Shown in pieces: positions 1 through 5,517 of a DNA stretch of 5,517 bases (position 1 is the first letter of the stretch; the number at the start of each line of letters is the position of its first letter). Source of the DNA: Coprothermobacter sp. (lineage in GTDB: Bacteria; Coprothermobacterota; Coprothermobacteria; Coprothermobacterales; Coprothermobacteraceae); the NCBI GenBank assembly GCA_003476705.1, contig DMVM01000070.1:797-6313 (forward strand). Reading direction: 5' to 3'. A program made the position numbers and the translations under genes. A model generated the notes under the pieces. It did not search any database. It saw only the letters and a list, made by a program, of their open reading frames with translations, and was not told where the DNA came from.

Positions 1-98
1 ACCTTGCCTGCAATCTCAGGCGCCCGTATATCTTTCAAGCTTCCTCCAAATTTGCTAATAGCTGTTCGAAGCGGCATACTTATAAAAACTTCGTTCAT
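1..98 (-). CDS. Thiolase (acetyl-CoA acetyltransferase family), N-terminal fragment cut by window edge
   Basis: Only the first 32 residues are in the window; the gene runs on past the left edge. They read MNEVFISMPLRTAIS followed by KFGGSLKDI, which matches the opening of thiolases: a first beta strand, then an R-T-x-I-x-K-F-G-G-x-L turn. Thiolases condense two acyl-CoAs or cleave a 3-oxoacyl-CoA with CoA. The catalytic cysteine normally lies near residue 90 and cannot be checked here, so biosynthetic and degradative types cannot be told apart. The ATG at 98-96 is chosen because a strong GGGAGG site lies 9 nt upstream and the family match begins at once. It follows the CoA-transferase stop codon by 18 nt, so it is very probably the next gene of the same operon. 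The pairing suggests that the CoA-transferase product, or a derivative of it, is cleaved or formed by this enzyme. Confidence 0.85.
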   Translation of the reverse strand, partial: MNEVFISMPLRTAISKFGGSLKDIRAPEIAGK

Positions 99-107
99 TG
101 AGCTTTT

Positions 108-113
108 CCTCCC
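108..113 (-). promoter_or_regulatory. Ribosome binding site of the thiolase gene
   Basis: On the minus strand the 18-nt gap between the CoA-transferase stop and the thiolase start contains GGGAGG, 9 nt before the ATG. It fixes the thiolase start at base 98. The gap is too short for a terminator or promoter, which supports cotranscription. Confidence 0.8.
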
Positions 114-116
114 TTT

Positions 117-1415
117 TCAGATGAAGCCAAGTTTTTCGGCTTCTGTTTTCAGGTAATCTCGAAAGTTCGGATGCGCTGTGCGGATCATTTCCAATGTTCT
201 TTCTCTGAGAGATTTACCTCTTAAATGTGCTACCCCGTATTCCGTGATTATGTAGTCCACATCATGTCTGGGAATGGTGACAAAGCTTCCCTGAGGTAAT
301 GTGGGAACAATGGTAGAAATGGTGTCGTTCTTTACACTGGATCTCATGGCAATAATGGCTTTTCCACCTTCGGACATTATTGCACCGCGGTGCATGTCCA
401 ATTGGCCACCAGTACCGGTGTACTGCTGATGGCCGAATGCCTCTGAACACACTTGTCCAGTAAGATCCACACTTAACGCAGTATTTATGCTTACCATTTT
501 TTTATTCTTGGCTACTATGTAAGGGTCGTTAACAATACGACCACGATGTATTTCAACAGCCAGATTGTTGTCCACAAAATCGTAAAGCCGCTGTGTTCCC
601 ATGACAAATGACGCGATGCACTTGTCTTTCCATAAAGACTTCTGGGAGTTTGTGATGACTCCAGCTTCAATAAGATCAACTATGCCTTCTGTCATCAACT
701 CGGTGTGGACCCCAAGCTCCTTCTTATCGGTTAAGAACTGGGCAATGGCGTTAGGTATTCCTCCAATACCAAGCTGAATGGTGGAGCCATTTTCTATGAG
801 ATCTGCTATGAATTCACCAATCTTTTTCTCTACTTCACTAGCTTCAGCCGAAGGGACTTCGATGAGTGGAGCATTGTACTCATAAAGAAAGTCCACGTCG
901 TTTATGTGAACAACAGTATCCCCATGAGTTCTGGGTAGGTTTTCATTGATTTCTAATATGACCATGTCTGCATGTTCTAAGATATCTTTTTCGTAGACAT
1001 TGCCCAGGGCCAAGGACATGCAGCCTTTGTTGTCCATGGGGGTGGCAGAACCACAATAAATGTTCACTCTTCTAGCTTGCATTAGGTCAGTTGCAGCCAT
1101 GTGCAGGTTATTGGGAATGTAAGTGGCCTTGCCTTCTTTAAACAGAGCTCTCTCATAATTTCCCAGATACCATGTCTCTGACCTAAAGGGTGAATGTTCT
1201 TTGTCAACGTGCTTGTAGTATTCATACTCCATGAGCAGGAGGCAGGAAACTACTGTTACATCTTGAACCGAGTCTTTTATGAGGTGTAAGTTAGATAGTA
1301 GCCCAACTGGTTCTGCGGCTGCCATCCCCACAACCAGGGAGTCACCTGATTCTATCTTGGAAAGAACCCCTTCTATGTCCAATAATTTTTGGTTATAGAT
1401 TTCTTTGTAATTCAT
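117..1415 (-). CDS. Acetyl-CoA hydrolase/transferase family protein, probable 4-hydroxybutyrate/butyrate-type CoA-transferase
   Basis: A complete 432-residue cytoplasmic enzyme, the usual length of the 4-hydroxybutyrate CoA-transferase / butyryl-CoA:acetate CoA-transferase group. These enzymes move CoA from acetyl-CoA or another acyl-CoA to a carboxylate through a glutamyl-CoA thioester. Visible motifs in order are GIGGIPNA (residues 216-223), LGVHTELMTEG (234-244) with Glu239 as the expected catalytic glutamate, TGTGGQLD (333-340) in the CoA-binding region, and a C-terminal EYGVAHLRGKSLRER block (392-406) typical of the family. The residue after GGQLD is Met341, where I recall Phe in most relatives. 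The start at 1415 has an AAAGGAAGG site just upstream, inside the end of the regulator gene, and the two genes overlap by 23 nt. The substrate cannot be read from the sequence: acetate, butyrate, 4-hydroxybutyrate, succinate, propionate and branched acids are all handled in this family. The thiolase downstream and the Liv-type importer upstream suggest activation of an imported or catabolically derived carboxylate. Family assignment is secure; substrate is not. Confidence 0.93.
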   Translation of the reverse strand: MNYKEIYNQKLLDIEGVLSKIESGDSLVVGMAAAEPVGLLSNLHLIKDSVQDVTVVSCLLLMEYEYYKHVDKEHSPFRSETWYLGNYERALFKEGKATYIPNNLHMAATDLMQARRVNIYCGSATPMDNKGCMSLALGNVYEKDILEHADMVILEINENLPRTHGDTVVHINDVDFLYEYNAPLIEVPSAEASEVEKKIGEFIADLIENGSTIQLGIGGIPNAIAQFLTDKKELGVHTELMTEGIVDLIEAGVITNSQKSLWKDKCIASFVMGTQRLYDFVDNNLAVEIHRGRIVNDPYIVAKNKKMVSINTALSVDLTGQVCSEAFGHQQYTGTGGQLDMHRGAIMSEGGKAIIAMRSSVKNDTISTIVPTLPQGSFVTIPRHDVDYIITEYGVAHLRGKSLRERTLEMIRTAHPNFRDYLKTEAEKLGFI

Positions 1416-2616
1416 TCGTTACCTTCCTTTCCATACCAGAAAGGCCATGCATGACCAGCTCTAGAACCGTTAAAACTGAATTATCGTTAATTTCTTTGCA
1501 TTCATCCAAAACAAACCACTTAATGCCAGTAGTGTGTGAGACTCCCATGAGGATGTAAGCAAGCACTTCTGGGTCCATTGGTCTTATCTGTTTGCTTTCC
1601 ATGGCTTGGGCTAGACCTTTTGTGTAGCCCTCAGCCAATCGTGTGTAATACCAAATACCGATGCTAGGTTCGACGAACTCTGCTTCTCGAACTATGCGGT
1701 ATGCTGGCCCCATGTTTTTAAATAGGTGGTAAAAAGCCTGGAATCCCACGTTTTCTATGGTTCTGCGGTCTGTTAAAGCATCTTGGTAAATGCGTGAGGT
1801 CTTCCTGAGCGTGTGGTTTACGTACTTGACAATTTCTGCTAAGAGTTCCGTCTTGCTTTCAAAGTAAAGGTAAAAGGTACCTAGGCCAACACCGGCTTCA
1901 GACGTGATTTCTGTTAGCTGTGTTTTTTCAAACCCCTTTTCCCCAAAGAGTTTTTCTCCGGCCTTGAGTAATTGGTACTTCGTCCGTTCCCCGCGAGAAG
2001 CAAATTGGGGTTCCTGGCTCTCCATGGGTTTTTCGGGAACTATGAATGGGGTAAAAGTTCCGTCGATGTCAATTCCCTTGTCCAGAAAGACTTTTACTGT
2101 TTCTAATTCTTGGTCGATGTCTTCTTTGTTCTCCCAGATTAGATTCTTTATCACCACAAAGTAAACACTGCCTAAAAGTGCATAAGCCAGAGTTTCCAAG
2201 TCGTACAGCTTTGAAAAATCTCTTGGAAGAGCTTTAGCGATGAGGTGAGTGATTCTTTGATAGTAATCTCTGATCAAATCTTTTTCGACAAATTCCACCT
2301 CTCTGAAGGTGTCATAAAGGTCTTTGTGGCTTCTTATGTAATCTTTATAGGTTACAAGGATATTGATAACGTTTTGCAGAAGACTTCCTTCGAAGGATAT
2401 ATGCTGACGGATTTCCTCTTCAAGTCCGTCACGATAGGTAACGGCCAGCTCGTTGAAAATGTCTTCTTTGTTTGCAAAGTAGTAATAAACCAGTGAAGTT
2501 CGGACACCCAAACGTTTAGCAATCTCATTTACCGAGCTGTTGCCATAGCGACGCTCTCTGAATACCTCCAGTGCGGTTCCCAGTATTAGGTCCCTGGTCT
2601 TCTTGCCTTTCCCCAT
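1393..2616 (-). CDS. Tandem (double) TetR-family transcriptional regulator
   Basis: A single uninterrupted 407-residue frame, about twice the usual 190-220 residues of a TetR repressor. Unit 1 has an N-terminal helix-turn-helix (about residues 7-55) with recognition segment GVRTSLVYYYFANKEDIF (37-54), then an all-helical ligand domain to about 185. A polar, proline-containing linker (about 186-210) leads to unit 2. Its helix-turn-helix (about 212-260) has the classic GVGLGTFYLYFESKTELL (242-259) and is followed by a second ligand domain to the C-terminus. TetR proteins normally act as homodimers binding a palindromic operator and leave DNA when ligand binds; one chain here could form a pseudo-dimer. 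The ATG overlaps the livM stop as TAATG, with AAGGAG 10 nt upstream. Its place between transporter and acyl-CoA genes suggests it controls this operon, perhaps in response to the substrate or its CoA ester; this is inferred, and no operator is visible. The family call is very secure, the ligand unknown. Confidence 0.93.
   Translation of the reverse strand: MGKGKKTRDLILGTALEVFRERRYGNSSVNEIAKRLGVRTSLVYYYFANKEDIFNELAVTYRDGLEEEIRQHISFEGSLLQNVINILVTYKDYIRSHKDLYDTFREVEFVEKDLIRDYYQRITHLIAKALPRDFSKLYDLETLAYALLGSVYFVVIKNLIWENKEDIDQELETVKVFLDKGIDIDGTFTPFIVPEKPMESQEPQFASRGERTKYQLLKAGEKLFGEKGFEKTQLTEITSEAGVGLGTFYLYFESKTELLAEIVKYVNHTLRKTSRIYQDALTDRRTIENVGFQAFYHLFKNMGPAYRIVREAEFVEPSIGIWYYTRLAEGYTKGLAQAMESKQIRPMDPEVLAYILMGVSHTTGIKWFVLDECKEINDNSVLTVLELVMHGLSGMERKVTNELQRNL
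1422..1430 (-). promoter_or_regulatory. Ribosome binding site of the CoA-transferase gene, inside the regulator CDS
   Basis: Minus strand reads AAAGGAAGGTAACGA immediately before the ATG at 1415-1413. The site lies wholly within the last codons of the upstream TetR-type gene, so ribosomes finishing the regulator pass over it. This supports translational coupling and the chosen start. Confidence 0.7.
1441..2598 (-). repeat. Diverged internal duplication within the regulator: two TetR units at a 205-residue offset
   Basis: Residues about 7-187 and 212-392 of the regulator align with a constant offset of 205. Anchors are Thr7/Thr212, Phe19/Phe224, the recognition-helix start Gly37/Gly242, and the motif REVEFVE (105-111) against REAEFVE (310-316). 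A further pair, LAY-LLGS near 143 and LAYILMGVS at 352-360, needs an offset of about 209, implying a small indel. The similarity is at protein level and is well diverged, so the duplication is old rather than a recent DNA repeat. Confidence 0.75.
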
Positions 2617-3572
2617 TAGCTTCGTTCTCCTTCTTCCTTCTTGAATAATTTATTAATCCTCATTATAAGTTCAGAGAGCCCTCGGGGTAAGAACAGGACG
2701 ACCAGAATCAAGACAACGCCAAACAAAACTCCAGCCATGGCTTCCAGTTTTGTACCAAATAGTCTGGGGACAATGACCCACAGGGCGGAACCGAGCACAG
2801 GGCCCCACAAGGTACCAATACCTCCAATGATGGTAATAGCAAGAAACTCAATGGACAAGCCAAATCCGAACATGTCTGGGTGCAAATATGAAAGAGAATG
2901 ACCATACATGGCACCAGCGACGCCGGCCAAGAAAGAAGAGATGACAAAAGCTAGGACCTTGTAGTAGGAAATGTTTATGCCAAACACTTTTGCTGCAACC
3001 TCCGAATCTCTCATTGCCCTAAAAGCCATACCTGTCTTGCTTTTGAGCAGGTTGTTCACCAAAAAGATGGTTAGTAACAAGATAGCCAGATAGAGATAAT
3101 ACTTTGCGAATTCACTGCTGAATTGGTAGCCAAAAATGGTGACGGGAGGGACGTTGGTGAGACCCCTGTCAGCTCCAAGAATTTCCATCCTTTTTATGAC
3201 GTCGGTTACGGCAGTTCCAAGGGCCATGGTTGCAATGGCAAGATAGAATCCCTTGAGTCTTAGGGCTGGAAAGCCTATGATCAAACCGAAAAGACCTGCC
3301 AAAAGACCACCTGCTAACACACTAACAATGGATGGAATTCCATACCGGATCATGAGGATGGCAGAGGTGTAGCCACCAATTCCCATGAAGGCTGCATGAC
3401 CTAAAGAGATCTGGCCAGCTACCCCAAGTAGCAAGTTCAGACCAACTGCAGAAACGGCGTAAATGATGGCTAGGTTTATATAGGCAACAATGGAGGGCCG
3501 CGCATTGAATACTAAGGGGATGAGGAGTGCCAAGATCAAAAGTAAGAAAGGAAGAATTTTCTTTTTCATCAT
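2616..3572 (-). CDS. livM: Branched-chain amino acid type ABC transporter, permease LivM
   Basis: A complete 318-residue inner-membrane permease of the LivM family, one of two membrane subunits of a HAAT importer. It is strongly hydrophobic from residue 6 to about 298, with some eight or nine membrane segments, and has a charged cytoplasmic tail ending KKEEGERS. Family blocks are GLNLLLGVAGQISLGHAAF (44-62), ALRLKGFYLAIATMA (103-117), an EAA-like ATPase-contact loop RAMRDSEVAAKVFGI (185-199), and IIGGIGTLWGPVLGS (248-262). The listed start overlaps the livH stop by 4 nt, but the GGGAGG site is only 2 nt from that ATG. The very next codon is also ATG, 5 nt away from the site, so translation may begin at base 3569 and give 317 residues. 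The stop overlaps the regulator start by 1 nt. Such permeases carry branched-chain amino acids in some bacteria but urea, amides or aromatic acids in others, so the substrate is open. Confidence 0.95.
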   Translation of the reverse strand: MMKKKILPFLLLILALLIPLVFNARPSIVAYINLAIIYAVSAVGLNLLLGVAGQISLGHAAFMGIGGYTSAILMIRYGIPSIVSVLAGGLLAGLFGLIIGFPALRLKGFYLAIATMALGTAVTDVIKRMEILGADRGLTNVPPVTIFGYQFSSEFAKYYLYLAILLLTIFLVNNLLKSKTGMAFRAMRDSEVAAKVFGINISYYKVLAFVISSFLAGVAGAMYGHSLSYLHPDMFGFGLSIEFLAITIIGGIGTLWGPVLGSALWVIVPRLFGTKLEAMAGVLFGVVLILVVLFLPRGLSELIMRINKLFKKEEGERS

Positions 3573-4429
3573 GACCTCCCTGCCTCACGGCTTCCAAACA
3601 GCCCATTTGGAAGGAAAAGCAGTATGGCAACAATGAGCAGCAAGGAAAAGCTTTCCTTTATGGCTGGCACGTAGTAGGCAACTAAGTTCTCCATAACACC
3701 CAGAATCAGACCTCCCCAAATGGCACCAGTTACTGAATTCATGCCACCGAGAACAGCCGCTGTGAATGCTTTTAGTTGTACTACTACCATGAAGAGCGGC
3801 TGAAGGGAAAGTCTAGGGGCAGTCATTATTCCAGCTAGACCAGCCAGTCCAAAACTTATTGCCCATATGAATGAATGAATTCGATTAATGGGGATTCCGA
3901 GTACGCGGGACGCATATTCGTCGTCAGCTATGCTTCGAGCCGCAATACCGATTTTTGTTCGGTACAGTATGAAGGAAAGTATGCCAAAAACAACAAGAGC
4001 TGTGACCAAGCACAAGATATCCTGACGATCCAGAATGACGGAGCCGAAATGCACGGGGTCACCTGGTATGAGCGGTGGGAATAACAGCGGAATGTTCCCA
4101 AAGAATGTGGCCACTATGCCTTCAAAAATCATGGTCAGTCCCAGTGTGATGATCATCATTCCCAGATGCGAACTTTTCTTTGCTTTAGAGATAAGCCCCT
4201 TGTAAACCAAATATCCTAGCACGGCTCCCGCAACAATAACGATGGGCAGAGTGAGTGATGGGGCGATGCCTCTTAAAATGAAGAAAAAAGCAATGTAGGT
4301 AAGAAACATGCCAGTATCCCCTTGAGCGAAGTTCATCACGTTTGTAGTAGACAATATGAGTACGATGCCCACTGCTGTCAAACTGTAGATGGAACCCGTG
4401 GCTAGTCCTCTAAGAACGAGATTAAACAT
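3569..4429 (-). CDS. livH: Branched-chain amino acid type ABC transporter, permease LivH
   Basis: A complete 286-residue inner-membrane permease, partner of LivM in the importer. It opens with the typical amphipathic start and GLATGSIYSLTAVGIVL (8-24). Next comes NVMNFAQGDTGMF (30-42), the LivH signature around the NFAQGD turn. An EAA-like loop facing the ATPases runs from about 158 to 182 (TKIGIAARSIADDEYASRVLG is its core), followed by KAFTAAVLGGMNSVTGAIWGG in two blocks (220-240). About eight hydrophobic segments are seen, and length is normal for LivH. The ATG at 4429 is preceded by GGGAGG with a 5-nt spacer, and the gene overlaps the end of livF by 8 nt. The 3' end overlaps livM, so both membrane subunits are likely made in step. 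The permease channel gives no readable clue to substrate. Confidence 0.95.
   Translation of the reverse strand: MFNLVLRGLATGSIYSLTAVGIVLILSTTNVMNFAQGDTGMFLTYIAFFFILRGIAPSLTLPIVIVAGAVLGYLVYKGLISKAKKSSHLGMMIITLGLTMIFEGIVATFFGNIPLLFPPLIPGDPVHFGSVILDRQDILCLVTALVVFGILSFILYRTKIGIAARSIADDEYASRVLGIPINRIHSFIWAISFGLAGLAGIMTAPRLSLQPLFMVVVQLKAFTAAVLGGMNSVTGAIWGGLILGVMENLVAYYVPAIKESFSLLLIVAILLFLPNGLFGSREAGRS
3575..3580 (-). promoter_or_regulatory. Ribosome binding site of livM, favouring the second of two adjacent ATGs
   Basis: Minus strand reads GGGAGGTCATGATG. The first ATG (3572-3570) is 2 nt from the Shine-Dalgarno core, too close for efficient initiation. The second ATG (3569-3567) is 5 nt away, within the normal range. 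The site lies inside the last codons of livH, consistent with coupled translation. Confidence 0.65.
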
Positions 4430-5135
4430 TTTGCCCTCCCAAATAAAGTTTTCTTACCTCGGGGTTTTCTTTAAGTTCGTCAGAAGTACCAGAAAGAACT
4501 ATTCGTCCTAAGACCATGACGTAACCAGTATCTGAAATATCTAAGGCTTTACGGGCATTTTGTTCCACTAGTAAGACCTGTACCCCTTCTTGTTGAGCAA
4601 GACTTTTCACTGTTTGGAAGATTTCAGAAACAAGTATGGGGGCTAAGCCAAGAGATGGCTCATCCAACAGAAGGAGCCTGGGCTTTGCCATGAGGCCTCT
4701 TGCAATGGCTAGCATTTGTTGTTCCCCTCCTGATAAATTTCCGCCCTTTTGATTGATGCGTTCTTTAAGTGCTGGGAAGAGTTTTAGTACTTGGTCGAGA
4801 GTCTCCTTGTTTCCCTTGTCACTTCTGAAATAACCTCCCAAGAGCAGGTTCTCTCTTACTGTAAGGTTCGGAAAGATGTGCCGTCCCTCTGGTACGTGGA
4901 CTATTCCCATTTTGGCAATTTGCGAAGTACTCATTCTGGAGATGTCTTTGCCGTCAAATAATATCGAACCTTTCCAAGGTTTCAATATGCCTGAAATTGT
5001 TTTAATTAATGTTGATTTCCCAGCACCGTTAGCCCCTAATACAGTAACAATGCGGGAGTCTTTGAAATCCAGGTTAACGTCGTGAAGCACTTCTACGGGT
5101 CCATATCCTGTGGTGAGGTCTATGATCTTGAGCAT
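4422..5135 (-). CDS. livF: Branched-chain amino acid type ABC transporter, ATP-binding protein LivF
   Basis: A complete 237-residue ABC ATPase of the LivF type, which pairs with LivG on the cytoplasmic face of LivHM. The Walker A motif GANGAGKST is at 34-42 and the VPEGRHIFPNLTV block characteristic of LivF at 81-93. The signature LSGGEQQ (134-140) and Walker B LLLLDEP (154-160, Glu159 as general base) follow. The switch position reads VEQN (190-193), with Gln192 where most ABC ATPases have His; this is normal for LivF rather than a defect. The C-terminus ends in the family's YLGG. The start at 5135 overlaps the livG stop as TAATG and has a G-rich site (GGGGGTGG) 4 nt upstream that also encodes the end of LivG. 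The 3' end overlaps livH by 8 nt. Confidence 0.96.
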   Translation of the reverse strand: MLKIIDLTTGYGPVEVLHDVNLDFKDSRIVTVLGANGAGKSTLIKTISGILKPWKGSILFDGKDISRMSTSQIAKMGIVHVPEGRHIFPNLTVRENLLLGGYFRSDKGNKETLDQVLKLFPALKERINQKGGNLSGGEQQMLAIARGLMAKPRLLLLDEPSLGLAPILVSEIFQTVKSLAQQEGVQVLLVEQNARKALDISDTGYVMVLGRIVLSGTSDELKENPEVRKLYLGGQNV

Positions 5136-5517
5136 TAGTCCACCCCCAAATAAGCTTCAATGACTTGAGGATCAGCAGAAATTTCTTGTGGCTTTCCTTC
5201 AGCTATTTTTTGTCCAAAATTCATAACCGTAACCACATCAGATATGTCCATAACAACACCCATGTCATGCTCCACTATGAGAACCGTTAAACCTTTTGCT
5301 TTAATGGCCTTCATCAAGTTCTTTAGATTTTCCTTCTCAGCTGAAGTTAAGCCAGCCGCTGGTTCGTCCAGCAAGAGCAATTTGGGATTTGAAACCAATG
5401 CCCTTGCTAGTTCCACAAGTTTTTGAACACCGTAAGGAAGAAATAGGGGATAAGCTTTTAGATAGGGTAGAAGTCCAGTAAGAGCAGCCACTTCATAGAT
5501 CTTGTCGTTGACTTCTT
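5135..5517 (-). CDS. livG: Branched-chain amino acid type ABC transporter, ATP-binding protein LivG, C-terminal half
   Basis: The open frame continues to the right edge without a start, so the 126 visible residues are the second half of a protein that is usually about 250 residues. A GTG at 5491-5489 is in frame but is internal: the frame upstream (EVNDKIYE) is still coding-like, and no start signal fits there. The Walker A motif lies outside the window. Visible are the LivG-type signature LPYGVQKLVELARAL (fragment residues 26-40), Walker B LLLLDEPAAG (46-55) and the switch VEHDM with His83. The LPYG form, rather than LSGGQ, and the AAG after Walker B separate LivG from LivF. It ends in YLGVD, overlapping livF by 1 nt. 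The order G-F-H-M differs from the H-M-G-F order familiar from E. coli. The rest of livG, and possibly the solute-binding protein gene, should lie to the right. Confidence 0.95.
   Translation of the reverse strand, partial: EVNDKIYEVAALTGLLPYLKAYPLFLPYGVQKLVELARALVSNPKLLLLDEPAAGLTSAEKENLKNLMKAIKAKGLTVLIVEHDMGVVMDISDVVTVMNFGQKIAEGKPQEISADPQVIEAYLGVD

Noticed and set aside
99..116. Promoter or terminator between the CoA-transferase and thiolase genes
   Set aside because: The space is too short for either and is occupied by the thiolase ribosome binding site; no hairpin or T-run is present.
262..450. Minus-strand 62-codon frame inside the CoA-transferase gene
   Set aside because: It is out of frame within a conserved enzyme. 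The Cys/His/Trp-rich composition is typical of a shifted-frame shadow.
1668..1678. GTTCG-A-CGAAC inverted repeat as a possible operator
   Set aside because: The arms are only 5 bp, it lies deep inside the regulator coding region, and it encodes part of the conserved EFVEP stretch; chance and coding constraint explain it.
2023..2040. Possible internal start (Met198) that would make the second TetR unit as a separate protein
   Set aside because: The 15 nt before this ATG read GTTCCCGAAAAACCC, with no Shine-Dalgarno sequence, so separate translation is not supported.
1904..2496. Plus-strand open frames of 83-86 codons opposite the regulator gene
   Set aside because: They lie antisense to a strongly supported TetR-type gene, show no recognisable domain, and their composition is what the reverse of the coding strand would give.
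2641..2901. Plus-strand open frame opposite livM
   Set aside because: It is antisense to a well-conserved permease. The Pro/Thr/Asn-rich translation reflects reversed hydrophobic codons, and no family match is seen.
5489..5491. GTG as the start of a short 118-residue ATPase
   Set aside because: The frame stays open to the window edge with coding-like residues, and the protein would lack the Walker A half. It is an internal codon of livG.

Overview
The window holds one compact minus-strand operon, read here from the right edge to the left. No rRNA, tRNA, CRISPR array, insertion sequence, promoter or terminator is visible, and almost every base is coding. The purine-rich GGGAGG / AAGGAG type ribosome binding sites, moderate GC content and protein style suggest an anaerobic or syntrophic Firmicute (Clostridia, possibly Peptococcaceae-like). 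This is an inference from style only and is not secure.

In transcription order the genes are: the C-terminal half of livG (5135-5517, cut by the right edge), livF (4422-5135), livH (3569-4429), livM (2616-3572), an unusual double-length TetR-type regulator (1393-2616), an acetyl-CoA hydrolase / 4-hydroxybutyrate CoA-transferase family protein (117-1415), and the first 32 residues of a thiolase (1-98, cut by the left edge). Adjacent genes overlap by 1, 8, 4 (or 1), 1 and 23 nt, and the last pair is separated by 18 nt holding only a ribosome binding site. The set is therefore very probably transcribed together and translationally coupled.

The first four genes supply both ATPases and both permeases of a branched-chain amino acid type (LivFGHM / HAAT) ABC importer. 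The solute-binding protein is not in the window. The two metabolic genes are acyl-CoA enzymes: a transferase that would load CoA onto a carboxylate and a thiolase that would cleave or form a 3-oxoacyl-CoA. The simplest joint reading is an uptake-and-activation cassette for a carboxylic acid (short-chain, branched or 3-oxo acid), or for an amino acid broken down through acyl-CoA intermediates. The regulator inside the operon probably senses the substrate or its CoA ester.

The feature most worth attention is the regulator. It is one uninterrupted 407-residue protein made of two complete TetR units, each with its own helix-turn-helix and ligand domain. The units align at a constant offset of 205 residues and share a REVEFVE / REAEFVE motif. 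The rest of the window is ordinary in gene content, though linking a Liv transporter directly to a CoA-transferase and thiolase is informative about substrate class.
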